DNA of 64,000 bases, taken from the NCBI GenBank assembly GCA_019321725.1, contig CM033123.1, forward strand, positions 690,960 through 754,959. The letters run 5' to 3'. Positions 1 to 10,827 of the stretch are shown here, one piece after another. Under the pieces are notes generated by a model. The model did no database searches. It was not told where the DNA came from and saw only the letters and a list, made by a program, of their open reading frames with translations. Within the stretch, counting starts at the first letter, position 1. Each line of letters begins with the position of its first letter. The position numbers and the translations under genes were made by a program. The DNA comes from Paulownia fortunei. Taxonomy: Eukaryota > Streptophyta > Magnoliopsida > Lamiales > Paulowniaceae.

Positions 1-30
1 TTGATACATCTACTATAATTTTGAAAATAG

Positions 31-111
31 CTGGACAAGAAGGTGGCTGAAAGAACATTGCGTGAGCATAAAGGCGATGCTGTTGCGGCCGTTAGATCCT
101 TGCTCTATTAA
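31..111 (+). CDS. HYPK-like protein, last exon only (partial)
   Basis: The window opens in the last exon of a plus-strand gene. After an acceptor AG at 29-30 the open frame encodes 26 residues and stops with TAA at 109-111. The tail reads DKKVAERTLREHKGDAVAA and ends RSLLY. This matches the C-terminal UBA-like helix bundle of plant HYPK (huntingtin-interacting protein K homologue), which binds the NatA N-terminal acetyltransferase at the ribosome. The rest of the gene lies left of the window. It is tail-to-tail with the RAF kinase gene. An alternative is another small UBA protein such as a NAC-alpha tail, but the LREHKGDAV wording is typical of HYPK. Family identity is from memory of the family; the exon is read directly. 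Confidence 0.65.
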   Translation: MDKKVAERTLREHKGDAVAAVRSLLY

Positions 112-984
112 TAACCTCCCGTTAAGAAAAGCAACAGAGTTTTATTTTCCTTCCAAATATGGTCACACTTTACGGTCATAAAATTTGCTCAAAGCGGAGT
201 TGCGGGAATCACCAATCCTGACAATATTGCTTGTAAAAATCTGTTTCTATGCAAATTCTCATTGTTTCACATGTTAAATCCTAAGTATGTTTTTTCTCTC
301 TTCTTCTTTGTATCCATTAACTAAATACTCCAGAAAATATATAAAAGCAAATGCTTATAAATTGAGAGGCTTTATTTCCCCCCGACATGGGTGGAATAAC
401 CGAAGGAATTCTATTGAAACACATAGAATCGTTTCCAGAAGACCCAAAATGATGAGGAAAGTGCGCATCTGTAAGGTCCATTTAAACCTACATTTCAGGG
501 TGAGGTCAGCAGTGTGATGGAGAAGCGTGCTGGAGACAAAAAGAAAATTATTTCACTTACATTCTCCACTGTACAGCTAGATTTTGAATTGTTCAACACT
601 ATCAGACCAGAACGACCTAAAATGACAATCGAGCAATCAAACAGTAGCTTGTTTTAAATTAAATGGTGAAAGGACCTAAAATGACAATCGAGCAATCAAA
701 CAGTAGCTTGTTTTAAATTAAATGGTGAAAGGACACAACAGAAGAATTCCCTGTAACATTTACATCACCAACAATATTTTTTCAAGGAGACACCTTGCAT
801 CAATGACATCTACTTTTCAATCGATAATACCCTAATTTTGAGATAGAGGAATCCATCATGGGCTTATATCAACAAAAAAGGATCTCTAGATATTTTAGTC
901 CGACACCACAAGCAATTTGCAGCAAGCTATGGATGTCAACACCTGCTGGCAATTATACAAAGCACAAATGCACTCTATTTGCAT
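112..984. other. Convergent intergenic region between HYPK and the RAF kinase
   Basis: This stretch holds the presumed 3' UTRs of two converging genes and one exact 59-bp tandem duplication (listed separately). No coding exon, RNA gene or transposon end was recognised. The open frames here are short and lack family resemblance. Confidence 0.6.
614..731. repeat. Perfect 59-bp tandem duplication
   Basis: Two head-to-tail copies, 614-672 and 673-731, appear identical throughout; each starts GACCTAAAATGACAATCGAG. The perfect identity suggests a recent duplication or an assembly artefact. It lies between two convergent 3' ends. Confidence 0.92.
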
Positions 985-3900
985 CTACAGTTCCTTTTGG
1001 CTGGTGTCTCCAGCAACAGCACGCCCAGTTTGATATTGAATTGCATATTGTCTCTGCAGGGCTTTTAGCTTCTCCATTAATTCTTGGAATGAAGGGCGGC
1101 ATTGTGGTTCGCTGTTCAACAGAACACATAATTTGCCAAATCAGCTGAATCTAAATTATGCTACACTCAAAGATATGGCTCTAATACTGGACACTGGGGG
1201 TTGGGGGAAGGGGAGTAACTTTTAAAACTTCAGTTTCTAAAGTTAGAAACTGAAAAAAAATTATCAGCATTTTATCAAAAGATGATTTTCCACTTCAAGC
1301 ATCTCTACTACTGTTATGGAACCAACAATATTCATTCAAAAACTCCACTTCGCTAGCTCAACATAGAATATATGATTTAATAGACGTATGAAATTATCCA
1401 AAACCAGACAATCATGAAAAAACAAACATCTACTGCCCTACAGGTGGATTCAACCTAATAGGTGATGCAACTAATGCTGAACATTTTTTTGCCCTTTATA
1501 CGGAGAAAAGTAATAAAAAGAATATCAAATTGGACAGCAAGCATCAAGCAAAAACAAACCTATGCCAGCAGCTCTCTATAATGGAAGCCCACTGTGGATC
1601 AATATCCTTTGGCATCTCTAAGCGTTGGTTCATGAAGCCCACAGCGCCTATTACCTGCAAGAATCCTAAAGAAATTGGTGATCTGTGTAAAAGACATTAC
1701 TGCATAGTTTACAGATGCTAACAAACCCACCCCAACCCCCTCTATGTGTGTGTGTGCTGTATATGTTTTTGTTATTTTTTTTTTATTGAAAATCAACTTA
1801 TGACAATCATTTTGCCCACTTCAGGTATCACACAACAACAGAATTTGATACGTCATCTGAAAAAATTTTTAAAAAGATTAACAATACCTGCATCGAATTG
1901 AGACTTTCCCAAGGAATCTTTTGGGTTACAAGTTCCCACAGTATCACTCCATAGCTATATACATCGACCCTGATCATCTCAAACAAGAAGCAAAATGTTT
2001 AGAAATGAAGGGTTCATTTCTCTTTATCAATAAATCTAGTCTAAACTAGATTTAATAGCACTATTCACTTAGCCATACTTCTCATCTGAAGGTTCATTAC
2101 GAAGAACTTCTGGAGCCATCCACTGAGGCTGCATTACAAAATAAGCAGGTTGTCAGTATTATATGAATGAGGCTCATTAAGCACAAAAAAAAAAATCCAA
2201 ATATATTGTATGCATATAAGCAGAAGGAATTCTGGGTCCCAGTTAGATACCGTTCCTTTGCCCGTTTTTGTTGTCAAATAAGTTTCATGTTTAAGGCGCG
2301 AGAGACCAAAGTCACCAACCTGTTAAAGAGCACATATTAGCTTTCAAGTCATTCAAAGTTTAGAAAGCACATACAGCAAAACAAGCCAACTGGAATTGAT
2401 ACAGAAAAGTGACTAAAAGCAGACCTTGACAGTCCAGTTCTTGTCAACAAGAAGATTTGAAGACTTCAAATCACGGTGAACGATAGGCGGATTGCAATGA
2501 TGAAGATAATTCATACCTCGCGCCTGTATACATATGGACAATTCACAACAATGATGAACAATTAATATATAAGAAGTTTTATTCATCCTGAAATAAAAAA
2601 CATTGAGAATCCACTAGCGGCAAAAGCAGTAGAGAATGGAACAGAAGATACAACATTGTCCCTTGCCACTACCCAAAATACTTCTGGTCACACCAGAAGA
2701 TTTATCGAACTTCGATGGCACTTACTATATCCAAAGCCATTTGAATTCGCCGCTTCCTTTCTAATTTTGATGTATTCCTTTGCAATAGACGGAACAGACT
2801 ACCACTGCATCAAACGAAAGAGTAGGAATTGAATATAAGTCGCCCTTCTAAATTGTGAATGCAAGGATAGTAAATAATAGACACCTCACAGCTGTAGAAT
2901 TACATATTGACAAATGGGACACACATAAGCTCATATGAGATTTGCCTTGGCGGACAAAAATATACATCAAGAAAAAGAAGAAAATAAGGTGGAGTAAAGC
3001 ACAAGAAGAGAATACCGTGGAAGAAACTCTGTTACAATGCAAAGACGTTGAGGAGAAGTAACTGCACCCATGAATAGGAGAATATTTGGATGCCGAAGTC
3101 TTTTCATAAGTGACACCTTCAAAACCAGAAAAACAACTCTTAAGTAGATGCTTATCCACCAGACAAATATCCAATTATTCAGGTTTTCTTTTCCTCTTTG
3201 GTGTTTCTTTTTCTTATTTGTCTCAATGGAAAATGAATTTAAAACAAAAATGCATCTTTAGAATCTCTAGGATGGTGAGTCCAAGATTTTCAGAAATTCA
3301 AACAAAAATCATATCCAGCACGAGACAAATATATTATTTATCAGATAGCATGAATAATACAATCTAAAATCACAAGGCAATCTTTTCCTTTTAACAACAA
3401 ACAAGTATATAACGCAAGTCATAGTGTGTAGCTTTTTGCAACAAGTATCACAATATCTAGTTAGAAGCTCTTTTACAATAGACAGGTATATTATGCAAGT
3501 CGTAGCGTGTAGCTTTTTGCAACAAGAATCATAGTATCAAGATTAGAAGATCTTTTATAAACACACGCAATTCTATTTAAGCACAACAAAAGTAACACAG
3601 AGGAAAGAGTTATTTTAATCAGAACACATACTGACCTCCTGTCTGAAGGAAAATATCACATCGTCAGAATATTCTTGCTTGGAGAATACCTTGACAGCGA
3701 CATCCTGCAGAACATAGAGGTTCATTCTATTACAAGAGGAGTTTGGGAATTTTGTCCACATCAGTAAACCTTTTAAAAGTACAGCAAGAAGAAATGTCCA
3801 GAAAAAGTGCGTTATATGATTTGTGAGAATAGTTAGTTTCTAGTCATGACTTTGTAGTTGAAATTTATTATATAAGCAATGCATACATGATTGCTCAAAT

Positions 3901-6575
3901 TTAGGTAAAAGGGGCAGAGGTATTAGCTCTAAGCCAAAACTACTGGAAAGTAATTACTGTTTGAGCTGCATCTACTAATAAATTCTACCGGTATGAAGAC
4001 ATTGTTTAAAAGGATTTAAATGGACGGTGACTAATTGAAAGAGCAAACTCCACACCATATACTAATAATTTCTGTATAGAGTTGCCTTTTTTTGCATTTT
4101 TTTGGAGGGGGGTGGGGGGTGGGGGGTGGGAGGGATTGGGATGACATTTCTAAAAGAAGAGCTAAGGAACATACTGATCCATACCACAGAGCATGATATA
4201 CAGTTCCACAAGAACCTGCACAAATATATCAAAAGAAGCTGTAAGAGGTATCAAAAGGCAAAAGGAGAAATATACCATAGTGAACATCAGCAAATAAATT
4301 TCATCTGAAAAAACAAACAATAGCACAAATCTTGTTCACTAATTACTCATAATACATATCGTTCATAAATCTTATATAACATGAAAAATAGCAGCAAAGG
4401 CAACAGCTGCAATCTTCAATTTTTTATTTTTTTTAATGTTTTATAGATATGCAAAGCACTACAAAAATATTGATGAAATATCTGTAAATAAACTTTCCAT
4501 GTTTTACGCCACCTAATATCAAGGTACCATGAGCATATACAGAGAGGATATGTGCAATGGATTAAGAAACTAATACTCCAGAATAACCATCTGTGAAATA
4601 ACTAACCTTGCCCAATTTGTTCTCCAATAGTCAAGTCCTCCACAAGATTTCATAATCCAAGCAGTCGGTATCCATATCAACTTTATTAACAGCACTACTG
4701 CCGGTACTTCCACAACTACTAGCACTGCTTGTGCTGTTAACATTAACTGAAGAGGACCAAGACCCCGGAGCCGCCTCATTATTAGCCGTTCGACTGGTTT
4801 CAGTAACCTGATTTTCAGACTTTAATGTGGTAGCAGCACTCTTTTGCTGCCCCAATTCATTTTCTTGGTCATTCTGTAACCATGGCCAGACAAAATGGGA
4901 AGACTTTGGATCTGTTCCATCACGTTCATTTCCTTTCCATGGCCATGCCAAACCCTTCTTGCCAATCCAAGCCTCTGCCTTTGAGGTAAGGATTCTAGAA
5001 ATCCCAGGTTTCGCTTCACTCTCGTCACCAGAATCTCTGGATGGTTTACTAGGGGAATTTTCCTTGTGGCTAGCACCAGAGAAAACTCCAAATGGAGAGG
5101 GATGTATATCACCTCTTGGAGTACTAGCTCCACTTGAAGCTGCATCCTCCCGATGGTCAGACATAGCTGCATCCGAGAAACCACGATCAGAGTGATGACT
5201 ATCCCCACTGCCACCTTCATAATCCGAGTAGTTTTCTGCAGGCCTCATTTTTGACTTAACCTTGTTGCTTACTTTAGAAGCCTATTAGAAATTTTGATGA
5301 AGTTAGCAAATGCTACATAAATGATATTCATGCACACCACTAAAGTAGAATACCCACCAAATTTGATATTTTGGAGGCGATTGCTGCTTGTAGAGGCTGC
5401 TGAGGATCAAGTCCAAGTGCGACTGAAGCAATGCTTCTGTTCCTGCTTAAACTTGAATCATTTTCCAAGTCCCTTGACACCGATATTACAGACTTTGCTT
5501 CTTGGAAAGGTCTGGAATCACTTGATACGCATATAATTCCAACTAAAGTACCTTCATCATCATAGAAAGGGGTATTAGTTGCAATAGCTAAAAACCTTTC
5601 TCCTCTCTTATTCTTAACTGGAAACTGCCCGGTCCAACTCTCGCCCATTGTCACACGATGCACAATGTTATTAGCCATAGCAAAGTCTCGAGAATCTGTT
5701 AGTAGCTCAATGGCATCCTGCCCTAGAGCCTCCGCAGCAGAATATCCATAAAGATTTTCAGCAGTTCTGTTCCTGCACCAAATAAAAACGATCTTTTTGG
5801 AAAAGACTGACAAAATTTATCAGAAAACACAACTTTTGTTTAACCTTGAAAATCGAATCCCGAAGACAACCGCGTGACAATCACTTGCAATAAGAATCTC
5901 ATTACATATGAACTTATATCTACAACTAGGTATCAATCTCTATGTATTGAAAGTTAAATGCATCAGCAACACAACTCCACAATTAACTCAGCATCATCAA
6001 TAAAAGAAAAAGTTGTATCCAAAACTACCAATTATGAACAGGTAAAATAAGAAAACGAGCATCAAAGTGCACTTGTCCAAAAATGGAAAGTATAGTTCAG
6101 TTCACCTAACTAACCAGTAAATTATCCGAGAGTTCAGATCAAATATATGCACTGACTGCCCCATTGACTGCAATATATTCAAATACTGCTTATCCGTGAA
6201 CTTAACTGCCAGAGGCCCCCCATCTCCTCCGCCGCCGCCACTGCCACTCCATGCATCCCTGTTACGACTCTCCCTCTGCAACGGAGAGGAATGCCGAAAC
6301 GACACAGAGCCCTTCTTCCATGCCGCCACTGGGCTACCATCCCCGCCGTCAGCTCTCCGCCGCGGAGCCCTTTGCGGAGAAATGGAGTGGGACCTCTGCT
6401 TGTGATGACGATCAGCAGCCATAATTTCAGCTGTGGATGAAGTGAGGAGATTAGACATCTCTTGCTTCAAGTGGGCGTGGCCTAATTCTAGTTCTTGGAT
6501 CTTCTTCAGCAGCTCCTCAGCTGGCGGCGTTGTGGCCGCAGGTTGAGGCGCTGATTCTGTTGTACTATTCTTCAT
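985..6575 (-). CDS. PAS-domain Raf-like MAPKKK (B2 RAF), frameshifted before the kinase domain
   Basis: Serine/threonine kinase of the plant PAS-RAF family (Arabidopsis RAF7-RAF11 type, linked to ABA and SnRK2 signalling). Exons: 6575-6115, 5772-5358, 5281-4607, 4215-4175, 3704-3636, 3116-3016, 2804-2726, 2523-2425, 2319-2251, 2128-2079, 1969-1888, 1654-1560, 1111-985. Order of parts: low-complexity N-terminus with a short coiled stretch, PAS domain around residues 130-245 ([17 protein letters not shown]), an acidic/serine-rich linker, then a kinase with glycine loop [22 protein letters not shown] lysine, [24 protein letters not shown] and [12 protein letters not shown]. The coding sum is 2363 bases, one short of 788 codons. 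The loss is in exon 3 at about 4640/4641, where WEDL becomes WRT-stop, so as read the product ends near residue 508 without kinase. All other exon phases fit. It may be a real null or a base-calling error. Confidence 0.88.
3412..3555. repeat. 71-bp imperfect tandem duplication in a RAF intron
   Basis: Two diverged copies, about 3412-3482 and 3483-3555, share the phrase GTGTAGCTTTTTGCAACAAG and similar flanks. They lie in the intron between the VAVKVF exon and the next kinase exon. They are older than the 59-bp duplication because several substitutions separate them. Confidence 0.75.
4104..4140 (+). other. G-quadruplex-type G-tract in a RAF intron
   Basis: Runs of three to six guanines separated by single bases (GGGGGGTGGGGGGTGGGGGG and a following GGGAGGG) fulfil the usual G4 pattern on the plus strand. 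That is the template strand of the RAF gene, so the transcript itself is C-rich here. The tract is 34 bases past the donor side of the 4215-4175 exon. Confidence 0.7.
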
Positions 6576-7046
6576 AGGAAAAAAAAAATCCCAGAAACCC
6601 TTTAAAAATCAAATTTTGAAAATTAAAAAAAATAAAAAATCAACCAGCAACACTTCTGTCCATAACAAAAGAATTTCTTGGAGCCCTTCAGATATCTAAT
6701 CTTGAAAATAAGACAATTCAACCAATAATGAAACAAAATCAAGTTTTCTTGGCCATTTTTGTTTTTCTCTCACACTCTGTGTGCTACCTCTAGAATGGAT
6801 CTATGACTAAGGTCACTAGTATATCCCTTTTTTTATAAAAGGGCTTTTCTTTCTTTATAGACTACGTGTTTATGCGAATTATGTGTTTAATGTGCAATCA
6901 AAATGTATAAACATGTGACCTTTGAGAGTTCTAAGCATCACCCTTTTGGCCGTTTCCTCTCTTTTTATCCGTCACCCAACTTTTTTAGCTTTGTTTTCCC
7001 TTTAACTACTTGTTCTGTTTTTTTCTGGTTCTCTCTCTGTCCAGAA

Positions 7047-7082
<36 letters not shown>

Positions 7083-8434
7083 AAATGTCTGCATTCTCTG
7101 AGCTCTGGCTTGGAGGCGGTTCTCGATTTTAGTTGTCGGTTAGTATACAGAATGGACCGCCATATGTTAAGACCACTCTCAGAATTGGAGCGTGTACACA
7201 CGAGTTCTAATAGCCAATCGTGTTCCGATAAAGTTATAGAGTATCTGGGCTGTGAGAGGCACCATGAGTTTCAGAGCGTTGGGGGCATTTCAAACTCCTT
7301 TTTGCTTTTTCTTTTAGAAAGGATAAACAAAGTAACAATCTTTTTTATTTTGTTTTTTAATTTATTTACTTTAATTATTATTAATGTTATTTTCCACAAT
7401 ACCCGTACATATCTAGGTCACGTAACACCTGAAATAAATCATGAGAGCGCAAAATATAAATCTTACTTCCATAAACAAAAAAAAACAAAAAACAAAGGAA
7501 CTATAAGACTATTGCAGTTTAAATTATGAAAGGGTCTTTATTAATTAAAAAGGAAAAATTAATTGGAGTTACAGGAATTTGAATTAATATGTTGAGGTTA
7601 ACTTATAATTAATTGTTTAGTGTTGCATTTGATTTTATTTTTAAACCCGTTTTTATATTTTTAAGGTTAAAAATATTTTTATTAATTTTTTTTTATAAAA
7701 ACGAGGACATAATTGGATTATTCTATGTAAATCATATAATTTTAGAAATAAAAGTATATTTATTTTATAATATTTTTTGTATAAAAAGACGTAATAAAAT
7801 GAGATCAATAAATAAATAAAAAGATTATATATTTGAAAATAAATTTTTAAAAACTACAAAAATATATTTTTAATAAAATGAGTAAAATAAATAATTTTTC
7901 TAATTTATAAATAATAAAAAATAAAAAAATTCTACTAAGTGTTTTTACGTGGATTGATGGCGAGAGGTAATATGGGGTCTATATATAGGAATTTAGAAAA
8001 GTAGAAATGAAGCAAAACTGGCTCTTAATTTTTCAAATGCCCATTTGTTATTTGGACAGACTTCCTGGCCGCCAAATTAATACCCTAATAAATTATTATT
8101 TTGTCCACCTCTATACAGTTGCGTATATTAAATGACTCTACACATGAACCGCCCTACCTTTCATTGGATGTACATAAATACTCCTCTCTTGCATTTTCTT
8201 TCTATTTTTATGAGACATTTTTTGGACCATGTTCATTGAATCAAATGTAGTTACACCATGAATCACTATAACCTAACAGCTTTTTTTTTTTTTTTTTAAA
8301 TATTGTAACCAATGTCCTTTTTATAGCATATATGGCGAAAAATATAAATAATTTCTACTGGTTATTAGATAAAAGAATTATTGAAAGTTTAAATAGAATA
8401 GGCATAGAGAACATGCAGTAAAAGAAAAATTGCT
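6576..8434. other. RAF upstream region and AT-rich intergenic DNA
   Basis: The RAF leader and promoter lie to the right of 6575. A (CT)n tract at 7049-7081, GA-rich in the RAF sense direction, sits about 475 bp upstream of the ATG. The rest is AT-rich, with a T16 run near 8281-8297. A 208-codon open frame at 6903-7529 crosses the CT tract and has no family resemblance, so it was not called a gene. No RNA gene was seen. Confidence 0.5.
7049..7081. repeat. (CT)n microsatellite upstream of RAF
   Basis: Thirty-three bases of uninterrupted TC/CT dinucleotides. GA/CT tracts are common in plant promoters and leaders; whether it is transcribed here cannot be seen. Confidence 0.95.
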
Positions 8435-8781
8435 CTCGGGGCATAGTTCAATTGGTGGATCAATCAACATATTTCTTGCTTCCAGCGGTAAGGTGAGGGT
8501 TAGAATTCTGCTGGGAACATGCGGCTGAATTTCGGTATGAACCAATCATTGTGTGTCCAGTGGGATCTTGCAATCGGAGTTTAGTATGAAGTAATTATTT
8601 TGGAGGCGGCTCCTTGTGCGCAAAAGTGTACAGTTATGGGGGAATCTGTGATCCAATTTGAAATATATTTCGCGATTTACCTCCTCGTAGGTGATTGGAT
8701 AAGTGGTTAGGAGGTTCAGGACTGACTAATATAAATTAAGAAGTTGGGGATTAAAAAAAAAAGAAAAAAATAAAATAAAAG
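8435..8781 (+). mobile_element. tRNA-derived SINE (candidate)
   Basis: The 5' part resembles a tRNA head: GGGGCATAGTTCAATTGG with a Pol III A-box-like TAGTTCAATTGG at 8444-8455 and a B-box-like GGTTAGAATTC at 8498-8508. A body of about 230 bp follows and ends in a poly(A)-rich tail from about 8752. This head-body-tail order is the signature of plant SINEs. The boxes deviate from consensus at a few bases and no clear target duplication was found, so the copy is old. The exact 5' base is uncertain by a few nucleotides. Confidence 0.6.
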
Positions 8782-10827
8782 GCATTCGTGTGGAGTAATT
8801 TTCACTGTCTTAATCACTAGGGTTGAGTTTTACTTTAGGGCAAGTCATGTCTATACAGGAGTGTTGTACTATTCTTGACCAACTTTATATTAGGAATTTC
8901 AGAGGATTTCACCTCTTTCCCCAAATTTGTGGGATGTAAGTTTTGAATTCTTCAAGCTTTTGACTTTGTGTGTATGTGTGTGTGTGTGTGTTTTTCTTCT
9001 CTTAGCAAACTTCAGTTTCTTAGGGCAAACCTCTTTTCCCTTCATTATTATACTAATAACTATAAGTACCCTATCTCTTTTTTTTTCCTTGTGTCATATC
9101 TTATATTAAAATATCTTTAATCACCACCAACAATAATTTGGGTTGCAAGAATGTATGTCTATCCTCTTTATGGACGAGATAAAAGATATTGCTAAAACCT
9201 AAATAATAAGACCCCATGATAATCCACTTTTTTTTTTTATAAATTTATTTCCTTTTAATTTATTTTTTTCAGTAATCCTCCAATTTCATTCAATGTCCTG
9301 TATTTGGATGACTTAGAATCACCCCCACAGCAACACCACATTAAACTCATTAATGATGTTGATTTCCTTGTCAGGACACAACTCAAGATGGTTTCGATCC
9401 CAAATTCCCTGTATTTTGCCTTAAAAAAACCATCTAAGAAGGCCCTTTTCAAAGCAAGCAGAATCCTCTCCTCCCCTATTTTTAATTAATATCGATCAAA
9501 TAAATAAAATAATATCATTAATATATATATTTGTGTGTGCAATATAATCATCGGACGTGGGCTCACATAATTGTTATATTATATATATATATATGTGATA
9601 AAAACAATTGACATCAAAAGAAAATAAAGTAAAAAATTATTAGTTTTCCATTTAGTCTTACCATAAAAAAAATAAGCAAAAATTTGGTCACTTCATCAAC
9701 ACATCTTCTTCGGCCTTTTCGTCTTTTAGGCCCAAACACAATCTTTATCTCCATCTACTATGATTCTAGAACCCAAGTTTATTTATATTATCAAAACTAG
9801 CAATCATACAAAATAAATAATAAAGAATTGGTCGCTCTTCATCCACCTACGTCAAATGTCTTTTTCTTTTTTCTTTTTTCTTTTTTTGGACTAAACTAAA
9901 GCTAAGCTAGGTACATGAAAGGGATATGGATTTAGAAAATCAAGCATTATAAAATGTGCATATGGTGCATCATGTTTTTCTTTCTTTTTTTTCTCCCCCC
10001 ATTTCTATGAGTTGGCGTATGTATTAAGATAATAGTAGGTGTTGTGTGTTTTTTGGGTCTGCTATGTTCAAGACCTGAAAGAAGTTCACCGGTTGTTGCA
10101 ACTGGATTTGACACCATGTTGACAAGGCAATCAAACAATGATCTAAAGCATCTGCTATGTTTAAGAGTGTGCAAAATGCCAAGTTAAGTATCGAATAACC
10201 AAATTCTGGGGGAAATTTAAGAGAAAGCACGCAGCCAGTTCAGAGATCAGCATCATACTGTGTATCACTGTGAGGTCTAAGCACACCTTAATAATTATGT
10301 ATCAAAATGTGAAAAAGGAATGAAAATAAGTGAGCTAAGCTATAAATACCATAAGCTGTGTAAAAGACTCATGGTGCAGCCACCTTATAAAGGGTGCAAG
10401 TGCATAAGATTACCAATAAGAAGCATACTGATGTAAGAACTTTGTTATACATACTATGCACTATGCAGTTCCAGAAGAGTATAGTTTCATGTAGATATGG
10501 GGTAACTGAATAGAAGGATAAGCCACCAAAAACAGACAATTGAGATGGGGGATCTCAAAGGCAATAATTATTCAAGATTCATCTTTGAGATTTGGGGACA
10601 ACAATATAGAACCAATATTTTTAAGTGTACATATGGTTAGCTGACTCCCTTTAATGCAATGAACATAGGCTGGAAGGTAAGGCAGAAATGACTTGGCAGG
10701 TTGAATGCTCGAGAACGCATCTCCTTAAGGGCCATGGAAAGTCTCAAAGACCAGACACTAAAATTGCTGCATCAGTTAGAATTTTCTTTGAACAATTAAA
10801 TTAAATATGGATCCTTGTTGTCCCAAA
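8782..10827. other. Intergenic region downstream of PHYB
   Basis: This AT-rich DNA contains a short (GT)n run near 8968-8991, a TA run near 9580-9597 and the presumed PHYB 3' UTR at its right end. Small open frames at 9255-9489 and 9947-10230 show no domain. Nothing else was recognised. Confidence 0.5.

Noticed and set aside
1195..1216. Second G-quadruplex in the last RAF intron
   Set aside because: Only three G-runs of four or more (GGGGG, GGGGG, GGGG) are present, short of a standard four-tract motif.
6903..7529. 208-codon open frame on the plus strand
   Set aside because: It runs through the CT microsatellite upstream of RAF, is dominated by Ser/Leu/Phe, and has no family resemblance or splice context.
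9255..9489. Possible exon in both strands
   Set aside because: Both frames are short, lack splice partners, and show no family resemblance.
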